From positions 1 to 64,000 of the forward strand of contig JAQQFT010000041.1 of the NCBI GenBank assembly GCA_029582265.1: DNA of 64,000 nucleotides. Reading direction: 5' to 3'. The number at the start of each line of letters is the position of its first letter. The first letter of the stretch is position 1. Positions 54,760-64,000 of this stretch are shown here, piece by piece. A program made the translations under genes and the position numbers. The stretch is from Zoroaster sp. YZ-2022. Taxonomy: Eukaryota > Echinodermata > Asteroidea > Forcipulatida > Zoroasteridae. Below the pieces are notes generated by a model, which was not told where the DNA came from, searched no databases, and worked only from the letters and a program-made list of their open reading frames with translations.

Positions 54760-57160
54760 CTGTCATTAGTCAGCAAACATGGCAACAAGTCGAAAATGAA
54801 TCACGCATAAAGAAATGAAAAGATGATTTAGAACACAGTGCGGGTTCTCATTATTTGATTTTAAAGACGTTTCCCAACACTTAAATGTAAACAGAATGGA
54901 ATGAAATGATACAGGACGGGAAACGTTTAACTTGGGAATCAAAAAAAAAAGTTCCCAAAAAAAATGTCCCAGGTAAATTAAGAGTGAAAGTTCTTTTTGG
55001 GATAAAAAATTCAAAATTTTCACTGTTTTGATGTTAACGATCAACAAACTTTTTTAACGAAAATTTTTAAAAATATTTTTTTTTAAAAAAAATATATACA
55101 AAAAATCACATGAAAATAATTGAGAAGACAAAATTTCCCCTAATGTAACAAAAATAACATAATGGATAAAAAGATTACACCCTTTTAAAAATTTTGTAAT
55201 CCCAACAGTAGAATAAATTATTAATAAATTCTTTTATATTGCTTTTTTTAGGTTTTTGGGGTTGCCCAAATCCCCTTTTTGATATTGTTGGGGTATTTTT
55301 TTCTTCTTCTCTAAGATTTTGCCCCGAGACAAAAACATTTTGCAGAGTTCACAGAACATTAAAACTTCAAAATATTTAAAGACCTTAACATTTTTTTCAG
55401 GTGTTGTCCCATCATAGTGAGGTCATCGGATATCAATTACCAAATAAAAAGTTTAATTTTTTTAAAAAATCAATCTCAGAACCACAAAAAGATTTTTTCA
55501 CAATCTTTGCATTGCCATCTTATAACCTTAAACCCATTCACTTTTTCCCCCAAACCCTTGCCCCAATCGACCCCCTTCCCAGCCCAAAACCGGAAGTTTA
55601 AGTAAACCCTGTTCAGAATCCTTTTCCGAAAAATGCTTTTTGTCAGCCAAAACATAGTTGGGACTTCAAAAAACCCTAAAAACAACAAGACCTTAATATA
55701 ATTATAGTTTCAGGTAACGTTGGGACGTCATGTTGGGTCATCTAATAATTAATGTATAATTATAATTAAAAATATTTTTTATATCTCGTGAACCAAATAG
55801 ATAATTTCGATTTCTTCATAATCATACAGAACAAGGGTACTCGACATTTGAAAACACAGAAAAAACCCCTATTGCCCCACCCTTTCCCAAACGGGGAAGT
55901 TAAATTTTTAAAAATTTTCTTTAAAAAATTTTAAAATTAAATCTGGTTATTCAAAAAAAAGCATTTTGGTTTGGGGAAAGGGATCTGCCTTTTAAAAAAT
56001 ATTTGGGACGTTTCCTTTTAACACCCCCCTTCAGCCCGGGTTTAAAAATAATTTTTCCCCTCGAAAAACAAATTTTTACAAATTTTAAAAATTTAACACC
56101 CATGTTAGGGGAAATATTTTATGAAGTATAAATGACATCACATGAAACCGAACTTACTTTTGGGAATTTAAAATTATAGGGGATGACTGAACCGGAAGTT
56201 AATGTATTCAGCTTTTTGTTTTTTTTAATTTTATATATTATAAAAACACATCCCCGGAAAAACTCTTGTTTTTGGGTGTTTGAAACCCCATAAATAGACT
56301 AAATTTAATGTATTTTAAACAATTTTGGGTGATGACGCCATAACATGATGAAAAACCAAAACACCTTGGATTTTTTTTTTAAAACTCTGTACCTCTATTT
56401 TTTATTTTAAAAATTGTATTAATCTATCTTATTTATATTTTAAATTTTTAAATTAAATAAAAATTTTATTTTTTTTTTATTTATTTTATTTATCTATTTT
56501 TTTTTAAATTTTTTGGGGATAGTTTTTTCGTCGACAGAAATTTAAAAATAAAAAATTATGGGACCCCCCAAATATAAATTGCTTTTTCTAATGATCATAT
56601 ACATCCCGTGGGGTCTGGTTTTTTTTTTAAATTTTTCTTTTAAAAAATGGCATTTTTTTGCTGATCATAATATATTTATCATTATTACCAAACTGTTATA
56701 AATGTTTACTTTTTTTTTTGTAATTTTTTTTCATTAATATTTTATCATAAGAAAGTTAAAAATTTTTTTAAATTTTAAAAATGAACGATTAAATTTGAAA
56801 AATTTTTGACTAAAAAAAACAAGATTAAAAGGGGAAAAAACCGTATCAAAAAAAAGGAAACCCTTTTTTTTATACGGGATTTAAATTGTGGATTGGATTG
56901 TTTTTTCCATTGTTAAAAAATGTATATAAAAGGTTCCATCCCCGGGCGCTTGCACCTTAAACGTTTAAACCGGATTCTTTGCAAGAACGATATCAAATTA
57001 GAATTTTGAAAATTGGTAAAATTAGAACTGCCCAAATGGTAAAATACACAAATTCTCTTTTCCCAGGGTGATTTCATTACGCCCTCTTGAATCCGGGGTC
57101 AATCTCATGGACCCCGAGGTGAATTGAATTAAAAATTTTATGGTCCTTGCGCACGCATGC
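54760..57160. other. Low-quality AT-rich stretch
   Basis: Nothing recognisable. A/T homopolymers dominate, especially 56360-56880. Short open frames (55401-55605) show no family signal. Confidence 0.4.
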
Positions 57161-57169
57161 GCAGTTGGG

Positions 57170-58870
57170 TTATCCCTCGGGTTAAAAAGTAGGCCTGTGC
57201 GAAAAATTTCGATTTTGGGAATATTCGCGAATAGTTGTTGCTAATCGATCGTTTTGGGATTTGAATTATTGATTAATCGCGCGGGGCGCGAATCCCCCAA
57301 AAACCCTTTCCGAATAATGCCCCCGGTCCCCATCCAATTTGTGGTCGGGGTTTGCTAACATTCGCAACCACTTTTTGGGAAGTAACCCTATTGCTGGCAA
57401 TTACAGTTTTGTTAGTCAAGGGAAAACTTGTAGTGTTTGTAACTTGTGGTGTTTGTAACTTTGAGGAAGCCGAAAGTCAGGCTGGCTGTCTGTGCCCGCA
57501 GCGACGGGTTACCTGGTGTTTGTGTTTTTAGTGTTTGTAACGAAAGCCAAAAGTCAGGCTGGCTGTCTGTGACTGCAACATTTTCCCTGCAAAAGCATTC
57601 CCTTTTTTACAACACAACAAAAAAATTGGGGTTTCGTGAACTGTTCGGAACTTTTTTGGGCGAATACTATTCGCGACAATGAATTGTACTGTTCTGTCCA
57701 GGCACTGTGGTTTTGGGTCTTGTAGTATTCGCGGGTACCACAGTAGTGCCTTTGGGGGAAACCGACGGGGCGGCCTGGACTGTGCCCGCATCGCCCGAAA
57801 AAGTAGCATAAATTTGAAGGGTACTAATTAAATTTAACACTAAAAAAATCATGAAAACTTTTTTGTTTTTGAAAAAAAGCGGGAGATGATGAATTAATGA
57901 AAACAACTGCGATTAATTTTTTTATTTGTTTTTTTTACACATCGATTTGTTTGTAATTTTTTTCCCAAAATATTAACTAAAAATTGGGTTTTGGTCACTG
58001 TCTTTCGCATTGCTGGTGAAATTCCCTTTGCAATTGGGGTTACTAAATGATAAATCCCCCCGTCCACTTTTGCATGACGTTTGTTTCCCGCGAAAGTTTG
58101 TCCAATAATGAAACGTAATTTGCGGCGACCAAAAGTCAATCAAAAAACCGCAAAGGTCCCCCGAAAAATCGGTTAGGTACACTCACCATGTGCGGCCTAA
58201 ACCCCAAAGGTTTTAAGCAAAAAGTGGGGCACACTGCAGAAGCAAACTTTGGCGAAAAAAGAACACGTCAAAAAAGGGGGACCCTCGAGATAAACACGTG
58301 CTCTTGCATGGTTATTTATTTTGTGTATGGGACTAGGCTTTATTTGAAATAACAGGGTGACCGTCAAACTTATTGGTTTTTTTAACCCGGGATTTTAAAT
58401 AAAACCAAGACTATTCAATTTTCATTTTAGGGGGTTTAAGGGGGACCCCCTCTGTTGACAGGGGGATGAACAATGCGCAAACTTAGCATGCTCAATGTGC
58501 CCCGTTAATGCTAATTTGGGGAAGTTTCCCACCCCAGAGTAATAACTCGAGGCGTTTGGGATTTTCATTTACAAAAATGTATTTTTTGGTAAAATTTTTG
58601 AAAAAAGAAAAAAAAAAACAACAACAGGCATAAAAGAGCTTAATGTATGTGTTTGTTTATTGTCTGAATGTTAAAAATAGGCCAAAAATTACTGTAAAAA
58701 CCCAATTGTTTTAATGTTTTAGTACTTTTAAAAACCGGGGGAAAAAAATGGCCAACTTTGCAATTCGATTTTTCCCAAAAGGGTTCCGGGGCGATTAATC
58801 GAATAGAAAATTTTTTTCCCACCCCCAGGCCAAAAGGGTTATAAGGTCAATTGAAGGAAATTTCACGCGC
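57170..58870. mobile_element. Possible element with TTCG/ATTCGCG-rich ends
   Basis: The left end reads 'ggcctgtgcgaaaaatttcg', 'gaatattcgcgaatagttg' and 'gattaatcgcgcggggcgcg'. The right end reads 'gcaattcgatttttcccaaa' and 'cggggcgattaatcgaatag'. Similar words ('cgaatactattcgcgac', 'gtattcgcggg') occur at 57660 and 57725. A ~95-base tandem duplication ('aaagtcaggctggctgtctg') lies at 57465-57575. These hints suggest one or more degraded DNA elements. No transposase is readable. Confidence 0.3.
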
Positions 58871-60289
58871 CTCGAGCTAAAAAGCGTCGAATCTTCATCC
58901 CACACGCATTGGGTAGGGTTGAACTGAGCTGCGTTGGTGGCGCACTTTCCCCGCGGGCCCTTCCCCCCCCCATAAAGGGCGCGGCCCGGGGGGATGGCGG
59001 GGGAATCCCGCGTGGAAAAGGTCCCTTCTATGGACAACGGCCTTGGTGAGCTGGCGGCTACCCCAAAACCCCCAGTATAGCAGTGGAGATAAAAGGGATC
59101 ATATGTTTGTATGCGGTGCGCACGAAATTGCATGCTACGTCATGGATAGTTTCAAAATTGAAATGCAAATTTACACACAAAAGGCGTTGGGGGCCCGGGG
59201 ATACCGGGGGCAAATTTTCCTCCAGCGCGCCATTTTGATTGCAATTTTTTCCCGAAAAATTTTTTTCAAAACGTATCGGTAAAAAAGGGCCATAACCACC
59301 CCCAAAAAAGGGCCCGAATCGGATGCAGTGTTGGCGAAATTTTGGGGAAACTCTGCAGATTTAAACAAAAAATTTGTTAAGGGGAGGAAAATGGGTTCGA
59401 CAAGGGTGCCACGATTACGGGAAGGTGCAATATAAACCCCTTCCACGAAAAACTAACATTAGATATCATCAACGTCCCGGTTTTGGGGTCGGTTTAAAGA
59501 CTGCAGGATACCCACTTCGACACTGAGTAAAAGAATCTTCCTTGACATCGAAAAAAATATCCCAAAAGTTGTTATAATTTATCCCAAAAACGAAGAATGC
59601 GGGCCCAATATAGGATGTGGACAAGCCCCTAAAAAGCTATCTTTCGGAAAGAGGAGTTGGAACATCCATTAAAATGTAAAGGAAGAAACAGACGGCCCGG
59701 GTGGTAACGCAAAAGAAAATTTTCAGCTCAAGTGGTGAGAAAATATTTTTATAAATAAATTTCAGATGGAATTTTAAGTTAATTTGGGTGGTCATTTTGG
59801 GATTTTTTATTAAAGGTTATAAGAGGCCCAATTTGGGTTAAAATTTGCCGGGAGGCTATTAGTACTATTATCGTGGAAAATATGTTAACTCATGAATTCC
59901 ATTGCCTGTAGGGGGGGATGCCCCAAATCGGGAACTACACCCCCATTTTGCGGATGTCTCCAACACGGAAAAGTTTTTGGGCCCCCCCCCGGGGAAACCC
60001 TTTTTCCACTTGGGGCATTTTTTTTTTAGGAGGGAAATTGGCCCCGCCCCGGGGAATTTGAATTGACCTATTTACACATGATAAAATGATTCTTTGTCAA
60101 AAACCCCTTTAAACCACCCAAATTTTAAACCCTTTCCAAAAGGTTTTACTTTTTTAAGTTACAGGGGGACGGGTTTTCCCCCCTGTGGGGTGAAGCGGGG
60201 TCAGCCCCTCCATTAATTTCTAAGGGTTTTAGGGAAAAAATTTTTCCCCCAAAATCAATATCTCAATATTTTTGGGAAAATTTAAAAGG
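58871..60289. other. Low-quality stretch without a recognisable gene
   Basis: Frames at 58795-59133 (minus), 59043-59282 and 59171-59446 have no domain, and no splice-bounded exon was recognised. 'ccccggggaa' runs near 59970-60060 look like consensus damage. Confidence 0.35.
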
Positions 60290-60790
60290 GTTTTTTGAAA
60301 AAAACTAATGATTTTAAATCCAAAAACCAGAAGTTTTTTGAGAATCCTGTTTTTTTAAACAAGTATAACAGCATTCGGGAAGCCCACCCGTCCATAACCC
60401 GTGTATATCCCTAATGGGAAAAACCGGAAACAACCTACACACTTGAAACCGCCGGGGTTAGGTTTTTTCTTAAAAGCTTTTTAAAAATTTTAAAAAAAAC
60501 ACCCCCGCTTTAAAAATAAACAAGGGGGTCAAAAATTTCACAAAGATAGAAAAGAGGTTAAAAATTATTCAGACACCCCCTTTCCTTTCAACGAAAATTT
60601 TACCCAAAAATTTTTTAATTTTTTTTTCTCTTCAAACTTGGTTTTTAGAGTAGCTGTGGAAACGACAAAAAAAGGTGTAAAACCTTTTTACCTATAGGGG
60701 AAACCCCCCATGTCAACCCCAAATTTTACCGGGGGAGAAAACAGTTCCGGGGATGCCCTTTAGCAGGCCCAAAACCCAAAAGGGCAACCG
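60290..60790 (+). repeat. Repeat A, copy 3, heavily corrupted
   Basis: 'cagaagttttttgagaatcc', 'tgtttttttaaacaagtata', 'cagcattcgggaagcccacc' and 'tcacaaagatagaaaagagg' follow the order of copies 1 and 2. Mixed sequence is often replaced by runs of one base. It serves as an internal control for the quality of the last 15 kb. Confidence 0.75.
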
Positions 60791-60839
60791 GCCCTATTTT
60801 ATGAAAATTCCCTTTTTGACACGCCCCAAAGATGTTTTT

Positions 60840-61130
60840 TGCAAAAAAATGAATGAAAATCAGACCGAAGACTTCTATTGACCTTTTTATGTCTGACTAA
60901 TATTCATGATTTAAAAAAAAAATAATAACTTTGTTTCACCAAATTTAAAAAAAATTTATTAGCATAAACCATCCATTTTTTTTATTCTTTAAAAAAAACG
61001 AATTAATTTTTAATAAAAAAAAAAATAATAAAAAAAAAATTAAAATTAAAAAAAATTTAAAAAACACACAAAAACACCATAAACATTTCTATTAATCTGG
61101 CACTTTTCCAACTAATAATTTATTTCATAA
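60840..61130. other. A/T-rich low-complexity stretch
   Basis: Mostly A and T runs ('aaaaaaaaataataaaaaaa'). No gene. Confidence 0.6.
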
Positions 61131-61219
61131 TGCGGGGGATCCAAATAAGACTCATCACAGGGGACAGCAGGTTAAAAATACACAGAACTTCAATTTTTTT
61201 TAACCCCAACCCCCCTAAA

Positions 61220-61660
61220 CCTTTTATAATCCTCTGGAGGATTTTGGAGGGAAAAGTCGAAAATCACCAATTGGGAATTTGGAGGATTGAGGGGGTCGGG
61301 CATTTTTTAGTGGGGGATTGGGGAAGCATGGTTCAAAAAAGATCCTGGGGGATTTGGAGGATTGAGGCATAATGGAAAAATTTCTTTTGGGTGAATGTGG
61401 GGGATTATGGAGGGTTGTAAGGGTTGAAGAAACATAATCTTTTTATCTCCGGAGGAGGAGGATTTGGGGGAATGAAGGGAGTTAAAATCACCAATTGGGG
61501 GATTATGGGGGATTTAGGAGGGTTTGCATTTGATAGTGGAGGATTATGAAGGATTGAGGAGTTTCACATAAACTGGGGTTTGGGGGATTATGAAGGATTG
61601 AGGGAGTGAGTTTCATGCCCAAAAACATTTTGGGGGATTATGAAGGATTGAGGAAGGGGG
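61220..61660 (+). repeat. Degenerate 'ggaggattgagg' minisatellite
   Basis: Units of about 40-60 bases repeat 'gggggattatgaaggattga', 'ggaggattttggagg' and 'caccaattggg' words. The motif 'gattttggaggatt' links it to the flanks of the 44-bp arrays at 3405 and 32720. Units are blurred by homopolymer errors. Confidence 0.7.
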
Positions 61661-61734
61661 GCCCGGGAATTAAGGCTAGGGGTTAGGGTTAAAACTTTAA
61701 AAGACATTCAGATATTACAATTGTTGTGAAAATC

Positions 61735-62050
61735 GGGTTTTAACGTATCCTGGGTCGTCTTTAGGAGAATACTGGTTTAAAATACCCTTCCAGGATGCTG
61801 GGGGATTAGTGCATTGTAGGGGTGCAGGCAGGGGAAAAAAGAACTGGGATCCTTTGGGTGGGGGGGAAATTTTGTGCTCACTGAACCTCATTGTTCCCAA
61901 ACACTGGGAGGGGGAGGATGGTTGACTTAGGGGGTCGGATATCCCCCAGTCTGGGGGGGGTTGTGGGCTTGGATGAAAAATCCTTCCGTCCGTAGTAGGG
62001 GTTTCCAAATATCGCTGATGTGAAACCCGGTCCGTGGAACAGTGTTTGCT
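61735..62050 (+). repeat. Repeat B, degraded copy 4
   Basis: Blocks 'ctgggggattagtgcattgt', 'ctgggatcctttgggtgggg', 'tgctcactgaacctcattgt', 'ggatggttgacttaggg' and 'ccttccgtccgtagtagggg' follow repeat B parts 1 and 2 in the same direction, as at 16080. The minus-strand 136-codon frame is repeat translation. Confidence 0.6.
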
Positions 62051-62059
62051 TGGGAAACT

Positions 62060-64000
62060 GAAAGAAGGGGAACCAAAGAAAAGAGGCAGACCAAAATGAT
62101 AAAAGTGCTTTAACATAAATAACACAAGCCCTTAAAAAAATTGAAGATTTTTAAGGATTTGATGAATACAATTCAAACCTCTCTGATTTTTAAAATGGTA
62201 TTAAGTATTGGGTTTAAATGTTAACCGGGGTGAAAATAACTCAACCATATGCCTAAACCATCAATTAGTTTATATTTGTGATTACTTTTTTAAAAGTAAC
62301 TTTTTTTTATTGTTCTTTTTTGGGACAACAGCATGGAAAAATTCTCTTTTTTAAAAAGTGATGGTCAGGGCCCGGGTTTGGGTTTGTTGTCCCCAAAGTT
62401 TCAACTAATTTTGCTCCCGCTTGGGCGGAGACAAAGGGGTTGAGTGCAGGATTTTTCTTTTGTTGGAGGATGGGGATGTGGCAGGGAAGGCCGGGTTGGT
62501 CTCAGAGTGAGGGCAATCAACTTTTTAGTTGCTGTGTCAGGACCCTGTTCTCTTGGGGATCTCCGTTGACTTCCTGCGGGGTGTAACACAAGGCTGTGTT
62601 TGATATGCAAAAAGACAAACAAAAAAGAATTATTTTTTTTTTACCCGGGTTTAAAATCTGTAAAACCCCTACAAAAGGGTTCCCCCAAGATTACTGTCAA
62701 CCCCCAACTGTTACTGTTTGTGTCTTGTTATCAGTTTTAAAATCTCAATTAAATTAGAAAGGATGATAACTTGAGTGCACCAAAAGACGTCCTCACACCC
62801 AATGTTCAAAAACCCGGGAAAAATAGAGGCAAGATACACACCCAAACATACCCAATTTTCTGAAGAAAGTTAATTTTTTTTTTTCTAGTGTGACGGAAAA
62901 TTTAAACAAACATTTTTTTATTGTTCAGTCTTTTTTTTTTAATTTTTATGTTTTTCTATGACAAGAAGCTTAACATAAATATTTACTGGGAAAAACGGGT
63001 GAAATAAAATTTTGTACATGTTCCCAAAATGGAAATAATATAAAAAAACTTGTCCTTTTTAACAAAACACCCTTTGTTGATTTCAGGGGGGGTCTCCCTT
63101 TTAACCCGTCCTTTGTGTATTTGAAGGTTTTCTCAAAGATAAAAAGAAAGCAAGTCAGTTGGGGAAACGAAAAATTTTGTGAAAATGAAAATGGGCTTAA
63201 AAACTATCATGGGGGGAATATTGGTATTTTTTTGGTTTTTAAAGAAATTATGATTATGGCACCGAAATAGCCACAAAAAAAATCTTTTTTATAAAAGCAA
63301 TTTTATACCAACTTTTCATCATAATTCAAACATTTACATTAAACGACAAGCCCGAACAAACAAAAAAATTTATTGCCTTTCCCTTCAGCAGTCCGAAAAA
63401 AAATAAACAACAAAACTAAAATGTAAGGGTTTTAAAAGTTCAAAAAAGGACAAATCAAATTTTTTAGAAAAATTTCTTGGATTTTTTAGAGCAAAGTTAT
63501 TGTCTTTTTATCCCGACCATTTAAAAGTTAAAAGGAAATTTGGTAATTTTAAAACAATAAAAAAAATAAATGAAAACATGGCCAATTATCAATAAACCCA
63601 AATTGAAATATGAAGTAAAAATGTTTACATACCCAGGGCATTCCAAGTTTAAAATTGGCCCTAAAGCGACTTGTTTAGAACTGAAAAAAAAGCTTTAATA
63701 AACAATAACATTTATTGATCAGAAAAGGAAACAAATATGGGTATCATCAATTTTGGGTGGCCAAAAAAAACAAAAAATTTATGGTTTTCCCGACTAATTT
63801 TGTGTGTGTATCTGGCAAACTCACAGAGGGTTTTTGATTTTCACTTTAGTTGAAACGATCATAATTGCTTTAAATTATGTTTTAAGATGTTTAAAAAAAA
63901 TTTCATTTCAAATTTTTGAAAAAAATGAAGGGGTAATTATAATTTATTTCATGGTTGTATACCACTTTATCTTTTCTAGTTAGGAAAAAAATTTTTCCCA
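62060..64000. other. Low-quality stretch to the window end
   Basis: No exon or named repeat was recognised. The minus-strand frame at 62401-62622 has a Ser/Pro/Thr-rich composition and no domain. Confidence 0.4.

Larger units (their letters stand above)
48400..64000. other. Low-quality, homopolymer-inflated sequence
   Basis: From about 48.4 kb the text changes. Runs of four to eight identical bases (aaaa, cccc, gggg, tttt) become very frequent in all four letters, and ordinary words are broken by them. Repeat A allows a direct comparison. Copy 2 has 'aaactaaacacaattgactc' where copy 3 has 'aaaataaacaagggggtcaa'. This is the signature of a poorly corrected consensus and not of a biological compositional domain. 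Coding calls here carry extra doubt. Confidence 0.75.

Noticed and set aside
61715..62125. 136-aa minus-strand frame
   Set aside because: It is the reverse translation of repeat B and is interrupted in other copies.

Overview
The window looks like unpolished nuclear DNA from a marine invertebrate, probably a deuterostome such as an echinoderm. The evidence is AT-rich DNA, short exons split by kilobase introns with GT/AG sites, and many short interspersed, foldback and minisatellite repeats. The taxon is an inference. No bacterial operon, CRISPR array, rRNA or convincing tRNA gene was seen.

The main gene is a plus-strand homolog of the deubiquitinase USP24. I recognised it by translating short exons between splice sites and comparing them with the vertebrate protein as I remember it. 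It starts at 7189 with an N-terminal UBA-like segment. I follow it through fifteen exon candidates to about 35348, in the same order as the human protein: 7189, 12330, 15284, 16438, 20505, 21230, 22190, 24885, 26263, 27503, 28097, 31185, 31756, 33866 and 35232. These cover roughly the first quarter of the protein (armadillo-like region). The ubiquitin-like and catalytic USP domains are not visible. Nearly every exon needs one or more single-base frame corrections while splice sites stay intact. Exon 8 (24885-24990) is open and exact. I read this mainly as consensus error, with an unprocessed pseudogene as the alternative.

Layout. 1-6900: repeats, no gene. 6920-7188: GC-rich promoter with a YY1-like site and a short upstream ORF. 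7459-35231: USP24 introns carrying a LINE 3' end, SINE-like copies, a MITE family with terminal inverted repeats, a family with a hammerhead-like hairpin, a 2.2-kb 27-bp minisatellite, and one of two inverted arrays of a 44-bp unit. 35349-48400: no firm gene; a candidate first exon at 43088, weak minus-strand exon candidates near 38.4-39.5 kb, a 700-bp repeat, and a nest of insertions at 45413-47215 including a 1.4-kb element with about 300-bp inverted ends. 48400-64000: sequence quality falls sharply. Homopolymer runs replace mixed sequence, as a three-copy repeat comparison shows. One candidate exon (54291-54386), a foldback satellite element, a large (AAT)n tract and degraded repeats can still be seen.

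I did not find a clearly new biological system. The most interesting leads are the hammerhead-like repeat family with nested insertions, the inverted MITE pair bracketing USP24 exon 2, and the intronic minisatellite that changes variant along its length.
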